Assembly (NCBI GenBank): GCA_963708725.1
Contig: CAVPTL010000013.1
Coordinates: 1 to 64,000, forward strand
DNA length: 64,000 nt
DNA from: CAVPTL01 sp963708725
GTDB taxonomy: Bacteria > Actinomycetota > Thermoleophilia > Gaiellales > JAICJC01
Direction of reading: 5' to 3'
Part shown: piece by piece, positions 1 to 8,162 of the stretch
Numbering within the stretch: the stretch's first letter is position 1
Layout: every line of letters begins with the position of its first letter
Position numbers and translations under genes: made by a program
Notes under the pieces: model-generated
Seen by the model: the letters and a program-made list of their open reading frames with translations, nothing else
Database searches by the model: none
What the model was told of the DNA's origin: nothing

Positions 1-223
1 TGGTCGGCCCATTTGCGGCCGTGGAATCGCAGCCGGTCGAACAAAGGGCGATCGCCGACGCGATTCCACACAGGGCGAGGACGCGGCGCAACTCTCCGCG
101 GCGGCTAGGACGACTGTCATTGCAGATATGCAACCTCGTGAGCCTATCGGACACTTTCGCCGGCAGCTGAACTGCTTGAGATCGTTGCCTTAGGCGGGCG
201 CGAGGGCGATCGAGGCACTGCGC
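1..223. other. Unassigned left edge
   Basis: No reading frame here has recognisable family features. One forward frame runs open from the window edge to a TGA near 174, so a C-terminal tail of an upstream gene is possible. The residues seen are Arg/Pro rich and match nothing I recognise. I see no RNA gene, repeat or integrase remnant. Confidence 0.3.
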
Positions 224-679
224 GTGGTGTCGAAGATCACTCTGGAGATGGTCGAGGATCGCACAGAACGAATGCAGCGGCGGTTCCAGACGCCGGTCAC
301 GATCGCGGCGCTGCTGGTGATCCCTTCGATGCTTAATCGCTCGACTGGCAACGCCCGGCTGGATTTCGCGGCGGAGTTGCTCAACATCGTGATCTGGTTG
401 GTGTTCGCTGCCGAGCTGGCGTGCATCCTGGTTGTCACTCCGCACCGATGGCGTTGGATGGCCGAGCACCCCCTTGAGCCGTTGATCGTGATCTTTACCC
501 CTCCGATCGTGCCCGCGACCGTTCAAGCCGCTCAGCTTCTGCGATTGCTCCGGTTGCTGCGACTCCTACGCCTCGCAGAAGGTGGTCCAGCGCCTCACCA
601 CGGGACAGACTGTGAGGTTCGCTGCCATCCTCGCGTTGATGACGGCTCTCGGTGGAGGCGCGGCGTATGCCTCGGTTGA
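224..679 (+). pseudogene. Voltage-gated K+ channel, N-terminal part (S1-S4) before a frame break
   Basis: This frame encodes the voltage-sensor half of a 6-TM potassium channel. S1 lies near residues 24-42, S2 near 52-72 and S3 near 84-102. An unmistakable S4 follows, with Arg at every third position (LLRLLRLLRLLRLA). After this helix the frame degenerates into a Pro/His/Cys/Arg-rich sequence, while the pore half continues in the next frame from about 579. Skipping one base near 575-580 gives a natural join reading LRLAKVVQRL. The start is GTG 224; an ATG lies in frame a few codons later. I read 224-1031 as one channel gene of about 269 codons with a single-base indel. The indel may be natural or a sequencing error. 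Confidence 0.6.
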
Positions 680-1031
680 AGGCAAGCAAGTCTCGACCTG
701 GGACGGCGTCTGGTGGGCGATTAGCACGATGACGACTGTCGGCTACGGTGACTTCGCCCCGACGACGATCCCTGGCCGGGTCATAGCGATCATCGTGATG
801 CTCGTTGGCATCGGCTTCATCGCCATCCTGACCGCAGCTATCGCACAGAAGTTCCTCCAGTTGAGCATCGCCCAGGAAGTCGAAGCCGCAACCCACGAAA
901 CCGAGCTTGACATCGCAAGCGCCGAAGCCCACGCACTCACCGAACTTCGAGAGCCCCAACGTAGACTCCGCGACCTCGAGGACGTAATCCGACGCCTAGC
1001 GGAACACTCGACGGCGAGTAGTGGCGATTAA
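582..1031 (+). CDS. Potassium channel pore domain (S5-P-S6) with C-terminal coiled coil
   Basis: This is the second half of the channel begun at 224. It has S5 (residues 12-31), a pore helix, and the K+ selectivity filter TTVGYGD (about residues 51-57). S6 follows, then a charged helical tail of about 55 residues that could form a coiled coil for tetramer assembly. The filter is intact, so the gene would conduct K+ if expressed. As an independent 149-codon unit it would resemble a 2-TM channel, but the well-formed S1-S4 just upstream in another frame argues that this is the C-terminal half of a broken 6-TM channel. Family assignment (Ion_trans / Ion_trans_2) is firm; physiology is unknown. 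Confidence 0.8.
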   Translation: MVQRLTTGQTVRFAAILALMTALGGGAAYASVEGKQVSTWDGVWWAISTMTTVGYGDFAPTTIPGRVIAIIVMLVGIGFIAILTAAIAQKFLQLSIAQEVEAATHETELDIASAEAHALTELREPQRRLRDLEDVIRRLAEHSTASSGD

Positions 1032-1064
1032 ATTGTTCGGGCAGTCGTAGGGTCAACGCCGTGG

Positions 1065-1415
1065 TTAATCGCCGAGGCGGCTCCAGAACTCGGTTTTGAT
1101 GTCGGCCGATTCGCACAACTGAGAGAACGCTGTAAATGCATCTCGCCGACCACCTAGTAACCGCTCGACTAGCTGGAGCGGGCGTGACGAGTCGGTGTTC
1201 GGCGCGTGGAGTTTTCGTGCGATCGCATCGGAGAGTGTTGGTACATCGCTTGCGGCGACCGAACGGGCGTACTCGTACTCATAGGATCCGCCAGTGCCAC
1301 CGAGCGATTGTCCTTCGACGATCAATGCTCCCGTGGAGGTGATTCGCGCGCTTACACGCAGCAAGGACGCGGGAACGGCTTCTCTGTAGAGTGTTACGCT
1401 GGCCTCGTCATCCAT
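1065..1415 (-). CDS. Small conserved hypothetical protein
   Basis: A 116-residue soluble protein. Its core has alternating hydrophobic residues, a Gly-rich turn (GQSLGGTGGSYEYEY) and the pattern D-V-P-x-L. I associate this layout with small actinobacterial proteins of unknown function that read like GQDLG...EYEY...DVPKL, but I cannot name a family. There is no signal peptide or membrane segment. It stands alone on the minus strand between the K+ channel and an HNH nuclease gene. The start ATG lies at 1413-1415. An immunity-like or stress role is possible; nothing in the sequence proves it. Confidence 0.6.
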   Translation of the reverse strand: MDDEASVTLYREAVPASLLRVSARITSTGALIVEGQSLGGTGGSYEYEYARSVAASDVPTLSDAIARKLHAPNTDSSRPLQLVERLLGGRRDAFTAFSQLCESADIKTEFWSRLGD

Positions 1416-1514
1416 GACCGCGGATCATAGGAGCGGGACACCGATCTCCTCCGAAACCGCTATGCGCGTACAGACTGACGACTTCCCGAGCACATCGAGC
1501 GCGCGATCCGCGCG

Positions 1515-2042
1515 TTGTTGGAGGATGGCTGGGGGGCCGGTGCGGCATTCCTCAAGCCAATCGCTTACCCACCGAGGGTTGTCGCACGGCGAAAGAGTCT
1601 GTCTCGCATGCTCCAGGGTGAGATCATCCAGCGTGATGGGTTCCACTGCCGATATTGCACCGGCCGTGTGATTCCCACGCCCATCATGGAGCTTCTCGGC
1701 GGCATCTACCCCGAGATATTCCCGTTCCAATCGGCCAACTGGCGAGCTGGCGTGACCCACCCCGCAATCGCCGCAAGGTCGCCGGCCATCGACCACGTCA
1801 AGCCCGTCGCCCACGGCGGCGCCTTGGTCGATCCCGCAAATCTCGCCACTGCGTGCTACCCCTGTAATTCGATCAAGGCGGACTTCACGCTGGAACAGCT
1901 AGGTTGGACGCTCGCGCCGATCCGCGGAACTGAGTGGCGCGGCCTGACCGAGTGGTACCGACCGCTATGGGAGCGAGCCAAAAAACCCAAGCCTGGCTAT
2001 CACGAGGCCTGGCTCCGGGCGCTCTGTCCCCCTTCCACTTAG
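1515..2042 (+). CDS. HNH endonuclease family protein
   Basis: A 175-residue protein with a zinc-type HNH fold. It has a first CxxC (CRYC), then after about 60 residues the DHVKPVAHGG block with catalytic His and metal ligands, then PANLATAC and a second CxxC (CYPC) followed by N and K. These are the residues expected of an active HNH nuclease. The insert between the halves (PTPIMELLGGIYPEIFPF) is longer than usual. The start is uncertain: TTG 1515 is used here, but coding-like residues (PEHIERAIRALLEDGW) continue upstream to a TGA at 1476, so the true N-terminus may be lost. Next to a possible integration tRNA it could be a mobile-element or defence remnant; that is inference. Confidence 0.75.
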   Translation: MLEDGWGAGAAFLKPIAYPPRVVARRKSLSRMLQGEIIQRDGFHCRYCTGRVIPTPIMELLGGIYPEIFPFQSANWRAGVTHPAIAARSPAIDHVKPVAHGGALVDPANLATACYPCNSIKADFTLEQLGWTLAPIRGTEWRGLTEWYRPLWERAKKPKPGYHEAWLRALCPPST

Positions 2043-2084
2043 CCGCGTCGTGCCTAAAGCTCGCCGCGGCGCTGGTCGAAAGAA

Positions 2085-2534
2085 GTGGTTGTGAAGGTCT
2101 TAGCGACTGGCCGCATGGTTGCCATCGTGCTGGCGGTGGTGGTCGTTGGCGGCGCGTTTGCGCTCGGACACGCACGTGCCAGCAGCGGCTCAGCAGATTC
2201 CGGCAACGTCCAGCAGTTGGTCGCGAGCGTCCGCAAGCTCCAGGCCTCGAACCAGCGCCTTCAAATGAAGCTGGGCGCCGAGGACGCGGCCGTCAAAGGG
2301 CTCCAAGCGAAGATCAGCTTCACCCAGTCGAGAGTCCGCAAACATTGGACACAGTTCGTCACGTATGCGAAGGGCGTAAACGCGTACGCGAAGCAGATAA
2401 ACGCGGTTATCCGCTCACTGCAGGCCGCGCAGGACTCGGGCTCGAAAGGGACAGGGTCACCGGACGTGCACATCTGCCCGGACGGTTCTGTCGTCGCGTC
2501 GAATGTTGCATGCGGATCGCCCTTCGGGCCGTAA
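2085..2534 (+). CDS. Membrane-anchored coiled-coil protein with Cys-containing tail
   Basis: A 149-residue protein with one N-terminal transmembrane helix (about residues 11-29, VAIVLAVVVVGGAFALG) and then a heptad-like helix from about residue 40 to 115, probably outside the membrane. A short C-terminal motif HICPDGSVVASNVAC follows, whose two Cys could form a disulfide. The family is unknown. It lies 42 bp after the HNH gene on the same strand, start GTG 2085. Composition is lower in GC than the housekeeping genes to the right. A role as an envelope tether or phage-like accessory factor is possible but unsupported. Confidence 0.6.
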   Translation: MVVKVLATGRMVAIVLAVVVVGGAFALGHARASSGSADSGNVQQLVASVRKLQASNQRLQMKLGAEDAAVKGLQAKISFTQSRVRKHWTQFVTYAKGVNAYAKQINAVIRSLQAAQDSGSKGTGSPDVHICPDGSVVASNVACGSPFGP

Positions 2535-2596
2535 ACTAGCGGCCGCGCTCTGCCCTGCTCGTCCTCGAATGTGACGGCGCTATGGCGATTCAGCTG

Positions 2597-3082
2597 CTAT
2601 CCGGCTTTGGTGCGTCCCCGCCGGCGCAGCGGCTTCGTTAACGATTTATACGCCTGCTCGAGGAACTCGGTGCGGGCCAGTTCGAATGCAGCCGCGGGTT
2701 CGTCAAGTCTTGCTTGTGCTTCGGCGAGTTCAGCGAGCGTCATCCCGGTTCCCCCGGCGGTCTCGGCGAGCACAGCGTAAGCGTCCTGGAGGAGTACTAC
2801 CGGAGTCACCATCTCCTTGGCTTTGATCGCCGCAGGCGATCCTGGACCGAACAGAAGAGCGACGCGCTGGCGCCTGGCGCGGGAGTCCTCGATGAGCGGT
2901 CGACTGTCGTTGACCGCCTGTCTGACGCTATCGCGAGCAACAGAGTTCCGATGGAATCCAAGGTTCGCGTAACTGGACTCGTCTGTCGCGACGAAAGTCT
3001 CGGCTCCGTCCGGGAGCGAGTCGAACAAGTAGCCCGTGGCTTTTACCGTCATCGAGGCAAGATCATCGGCGGCCTCGATCAT
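2597..3082 (-). CDS. Helical cytoplasmic domain of a membrane-anchored hypothetical protein
   Basis: A 161-residue, mostly helical, charged protein beginning MIEAADDLAS. Read alone it has no membrane segment. Just upstream, in another frame, a 58-codon ORF supplies a transmembrane helix and a basic stop-transfer run (YNAIRQRRHRE). The residues REESLRTRM precede MIEAADD in this frame. The pattern membrane helix, then RxxHREE..R.R.IEAADDF, is one I associate with actinobacterial one-TM hypothetical proteins, so the two ORFs probably form one gene broken in an AG repeat near 3095-3110. The C-terminus ends in a basic run (PLRRRGRTKAG). Function unknown. Confidence 0.6.
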   Translation of the reverse strand: MIEAADDLASMTVKATGYLFDSLPDGAETFVATDESSYANLGFHRNSVARDSVRQAVNDSRPLIEDSRARRQRVALLFGPGSPAAIKAKEMVTPVVLLQDAYAVLAETAGGTGMTLAELAEAQARLDEPAAAFELARTEFLEQAYKSLTKPLRRRGRTKAG

Positions 3083-3255
3083 GCGCGTACGAAGGCTCTC
3101 CTCTCTCTGTGTCTGCGCTGGCGAATCGCGTTGTAGACCCCGAAACCGCCGCTGATAACCGTTGCCACGGCGGCGCTTGTGAGAACGACGTTCCAGGTCA
3201 GCGGTGCTGTTGCCGTGGTCGTGGTTGTGGCGGTGACCGCCGCGAGCGCGAGCAT
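3079..3255 (-). pseudogene. N-terminal membrane-helix fragment of the 2597-3082 gene
   Basis: A 58-codon ORF from ATG 3255 (a GTG lies one codon earlier) to a TGA that overlaps the next ATG (ATGA at 3079-3082). It encodes a Thr/Ala-rich start, one membrane helix (roughly residues 22-42) and the basic run RQRRHRERR. Removing one AG from the (AG)n tract at about 3098-3108 would splice this frame into the downstream one and read RHREESLRTRMIEAADD. I therefore call it the N-terminus of a broken gene, with translational coupling through ATGA as the alternative. Confidence 0.5.
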
Positions 3256-3296
3256 CACGCCACTATCTCACGACGCCGCGGTCCCGATCCTTCTCG

Positions 3297-3581
3297 TCAA
3301 GCCGTGAACGGTGATTTTGGCTGGGCTGCTGCCACTGCTGTCGCCTCCTCAACGTGCAGCGGGACGAGGTCGATCAGTTCGACGCGATAGCCCTGCCGGG
3401 CCAGAATCGCCGCATACACCCCGGGGCCGCCACCGACATCGAGAATGTCCGCCGGCGGGCTGGGCAAGAACCGTTCCAACAGCTCGAGCGTTCGGGCCAT
3501 CTCCAGGCTCGGCACCCCACCCGGAACGATGCGCCCACTCTCAAGACCTCGCTCGTAGTACTGAGAGACCGCGTCGTCCAT
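3297..3581 (-). pseudogene. Truncated SAM-dependent methyltransferase (N-terminal third)
   Basis: Ninety-four residues match the start of a class I SAM methyltransferase. A helical cap holds the MDDAVSQYYERG pattern, followed by motif I (ILDVGGGPGVYAAILA) and the acidic end of strand 2 (VELIDLVPLHVEEA). The protein stops about 15 residues after motif II, whereas this family usually runs to about 250 residues. Motifs for the rest of the Rossmann fold and any substrate domain are absent from the following bases in all frames. The stop is at 3297-3299. It is a decayed gene in the accessory region; its substrate cannot be inferred. Confidence 0.75.
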
Positions 3582-4040
<459 letters not shown>

Positions 4041-4047
4041 GCGGGGA

Positions 4048-4062
4048 CATGGTACAACCATG
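4048..4062. promoter_or_regulatory. Dyad between tRNA-Leu and GCS2 gene, likely bidirectional promoter
   Basis: The short gap holds CATGGT-ACA-ACCATG, a perfect 6+6 inverted repeat. On the plus strand it contains TACAAC (4053-4058), 7 nt before an in-frame GTG at 4066. On the minus strand it contains TACCAT about 10 nt before the tRNA 5' end. Both fit -10 hexamers, so two divergent promoters appear to overlap. Any -35 element of the plus promoter would lie inside the tRNA gene. Confidence 0.4.
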
Positions 4063-5235
4063 CAGGTGACCTCTCAGTCCCAGGGCAAAGGCGCGGTCCG
4101 CACGAGCGTGCTCGATCACCACTTTGGTGACGGGCCAAGCTTCACGGTGGGGGTGGAGGAGGAATACATGCTGCTCGACGCCGACAGCTTTGAACTCGTG
4201 TCGGGTGTCGAGCAGCTGCTGGACGAGGCTGCTGCCGCCGATCTCGGCGAGCAGCTGAAGCCCGAGCTGATGCAATGTGTGCTCGAGTCGGGCACCGTCG
4301 TCTGCCAGACCGTGGCTGAGGCCGATGCCGACCTGCGACGGCTCCGGCTGTGGGTGGCCGAGAGGGCGCGGGCGCACGGCATGCGGCTGGGGGCCGCGGC
4401 GACCCACCCCTTCTCGCTGTACGAACACCAAAAGATCACCGCCCGCGACCGGTACCGACAGCTGGTGGAGATGCTCCAGTACATCGCCCGCCGGGAGCTC
4501 GTGTTCGGCATGCACGTGCACGTCGCGGTGCCGAGTCCCGAGGCTTGCCTGGCAGCGATGGAGGGGGTGCTGATCGAACTTCCCGTGCTGCTTGCGCTCT
4601 CGACCAACTCACCATTTTGGCGGGGTGAGATCAGCGGCCTTCACTCGACTCGCACTGCGGTATTCGCCGCGTTTCCGCGCAGCGGCCTGCCGCCACGGTT
4701 TGAGAGCTACCAGGACTACGCAGATGCGGTCGGATTCATGGAGGCCACCGGCGCGATTGGCGACTACACCCATCTGTGGTGGGACGTGCGGCCGCATCCG
4801 CGCTTCGGCACACTCGAGATCCGGGTGATGGACGTCCAGACCCGGATCGAGGATACGGCCGCGCTGGCCGCCTACGTGCAATGCCTCGTCAAGCTGCTCG
4901 TCGATCAGTTCGAGGCCGGTGAGCAGGTGCCGGTCTTTCACCGGATTCTGATGTCGGAGAACAAGTGGCTGGCCGCCCGCTACGGACTCGATGCGCCGTT
5001 GATGGACCTGACGGCCGGCAAGCGGGCAAAGGTTCCGGCGCGCACCCTCGCCAAGCGCAGACTGCGCGAGCTCAAGCCCGTGGCGAAGGAACTCGGCTGC
5101 ACCAAGGAACTCGCACGGGTCGAGTGGATGCTTGAGAACGGCTCGGGGGCGCACCGCCAACTCCAGGTCTTCAACGCGAATCGCGATCTGGTCGAAGTGA
5201 CCGAAGAGATCGCGATCGCCAGCGAGAACGCGTAA
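4060..5235 (+). CDS. Carboxylate-amine ligase, GCS2 family (YbdK-like), copy 1
   Basis: A 391-residue member of the glutamate-cysteine ligase type 2 family, which forms gamma-glutamyl or similar amide bonds using ATP. Diagnostic segments are FTVGVEEEYMLLD (residues 28-40; acidic Mg-ATP ligands), the HVHVAVPS block (about 150), HSTRTAVF (about 190), THLWWDVRPHPRFGTLEIR (230-248) and the NKWLAARYG segment (about 305). Length and order match the family. The start may be ATG 4060 or GTG 4066, the latter placed 7 nt after a -10 box. Glutamine synthetase follows 65 bp downstream, and the two families share ancestry in ATP-dependent glutamate ligation. The true amine substrate is unknown; a second copy lies at 46641. 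Confidence 0.9.
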   Translation: MQVTSQSQGKGAVRTSVLDHHFGDGPSFTVGVEEEYMLLDADSFELVSGVEQLLDEAAAADLGEQLKPELMQCVLESGTVVCQTVAEADADLRRLRLWVAERARAHGMRLGAAATHPFSLYEHQKITARDRYRQLVEMLQYIARRELVFGMHVHVAVPSPEACLAAMEGVLIELPVLLALSTNSPFWRGEISGLHSTRTAVFAAFPRSGLPPRFESYQDYADAVGFMEATGAIGDYTHLWWDVRPHPRFGTLEIRVMDVQTRIEDTAALAAYVQCLVKLLVDQFEAGEQVPVFHRILMSENKWLAARYGLDAPLMDLTAGKRAKVPARTLAKRRLRELKPVAKELGCTKELARVEWMLENGSGAHRQLQVFNANRDLVEVTEEIAIASENA

Positions 5236-5300
5236 CTGGGAGTGGCCGGCGAGATGACGGTTTAGACTCTCCGCTTCAGCAGCCAGCCCGGAGGAGCACC

Positions 5301-6626
5301 ATGGATAATCAGGAAGTCTTGGAGCGCTGCCGGCGCGACAACGTCGCTTTCATGCGCCTGCAGTTCACCGAGCCGTACGGCGCCGTCAAGAACGTCTCGA
5401 TTCCGGTTGAGGAGCTCGAGAAGGCCCTCAACAACGAGCTGATGTTCGACGGCTCGTCGATTCGCGGGTTCAAGCGCATCGAGCAATCCGACATGTACTT
5501 TCTGCCCGATCCCGCGACCTACGCCGTGCTGCCGTGGCGGGGAACCGAGGACGCACGCACCGCGCGACTGATCTGTGACGTGGCCGATCCCGATGGCCAG
5601 CCGTTTGCCGGCGACCCGCGTTCCAACCTCAAGCGCGTGCTCCAAGGCGCCGAGGAGCTCGGGTACAAGATGAACGTCGGGCCTGAGGCCGAGTTCTTCC
5701 TGTTTCGCACCGACAGCGACGGCAATCCGACGGTCGACCCGCATGACGCCGCCAGCTATTTCGACGTCGCGCCGATGGATCGGGGAGAGGACTGCCGCCG
5801 AGACATCGAGCTGACTCTTCAGCAGATGGGCTTCCATCTCGAAGCTGCCCATCACGAGGTCGCGATCGGCCAGCACGAGATCGACTTTCGACATGACGAT
5901 GCCCTGACCACTGCCGACAACCTGATCACCTTCCGGATGGTGGTCAAGGTGATCGCTGCGCGTCACGGCATGCACGCGACCTTCATGGCCAAGCCGCTGC
6001 ACGGTGAGAACGGCTCCGGTATGCACGTGAACCAGTCGCTTGCTCGCGGCGACGAGAACGCGTTTCTCGACGAGTCCGACCCGCTGCAGCTGTCTGCCGA
6101 GGCCCGCTCGTATATCGCCGGCATCCTCAACCACCTGCCGGCCATCACCGCCGTGGCAAATCCGACGGTGAACTCGTACAAGCGGCTACTGCCCGGGTAT
6201 GAGGCGCCGGTGTATATCGCGTGGTCGCCCGGCAACCGCTCGGCTGCCATCAGGGTGCCGGCCAAGCGTGGGCGGTCGACGCGGATTGAGCTGCGCACGC
6301 CCGATCCCACCGCAAACCCGTATCTGGCTCTCGCGTGCATGCTCGAAGCCGGGCTTTCGGGCATCCGCGATGCACAGTCGCCGCCCGACCCGGTCAACCG
6401 AAACATCTATGACCTGACCGAGGCCGAGTCGGCAGAGCTCGGGATCAAGAGCCTGCCGCACGACCTCTCGAAGGCGATCGACGCGCTCGAGGCCGACCCG
6501 GTGATGAAGTCGGCACTCGGCGATCACATCTTCAGCGAATACATCCGGCTCAAGCGCGACGAATGGGCGCTCTACAACGAGCAGGTGCACCAGTGGGAGA
6601 TCGACCAGTACATGGACAAGTACTGA
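5301..6626 (+). CDS. glnA: Glutamine synthetase, type I-alpha
   Basis: A 441-residue cytosolic enzyme forming glutamine from glutamate, ammonia and ATP. The beta-grasp start contains DGSSIRGFKRIEQSDM. The catalytic domain contains GPEAEFFLF (Mg ligands), HHEVAIGQHEID, NGSGMHVNQS, NSYKRLLPGYEAP and NRSAAIRVP. The length and the NIYDLTEAE...IKSLPHDLSKA segment match the short alpha class of Bacillus and Thermotoga rather than the adenylylated beta class. The Arg used for feedback inhibition in the Bacillus enzyme appears kept in FKRI. An RBS (GGAGGAG) sits before ATG 5301, and a TAGACT box at 5263-5268 could be its -10. The malic enzyme gene converges on it with a 40 bp gap. Confidence 0.96.
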   Translation: MDNQEVLERCRRDNVAFMRLQFTEPYGAVKNVSIPVEELEKALNNELMFDGSSIRGFKRIEQSDMYFLPDPATYAVLPWRGTEDARTARLICDVADPDGQPFAGDPRSNLKRVLQGAEELGYKMNVGPEAEFFLFRTDSDGNPTVDPHDAASYFDVAPMDRGEDCRRDIELTLQQMGFHLEAAHHEVAIGQHEIDFRHDDALTTADNLITFRMVVKVIAARHGMHATFMAKPLHGENGSGMHVNQSLARGDENAFLDESDPLQLSAEARSYIAGILNHLPAITAVANPTVNSYKRLLPGYEAPVYIAWSPGNRSAAIRVPAKRGRSTRIELRTPDPTANPYLALACMLEAGLSGIRDAQSPPDPVNRNIYDLTEAESAELGIKSLPHDLSKAIDALEADPVMKSALGDHIFSEYIRLKRDEWALYNEQVHQWEIDQYMDKY

Positions 6627-6666
6627 CTCGAGCGAAAGCCATACCGGCGGCCGGCAGCCTCGCGTC

Positions 6667-8115
<1,449 letters not shown>

Positions 8116-8162
8116 GGGCGGCGAAGCCTATCTCGCGAGGCTCCGATACGCTGTCGTTTCCG

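Noticed and set aside
5262..6134. Long open frame antisense to glnA (also similar ones at 11164-12456, 13235-14362, 20864-22108)
   Set aside because: All are shadows of conserved genes on the other strand, with low-complexity composition and no recognisable motif.
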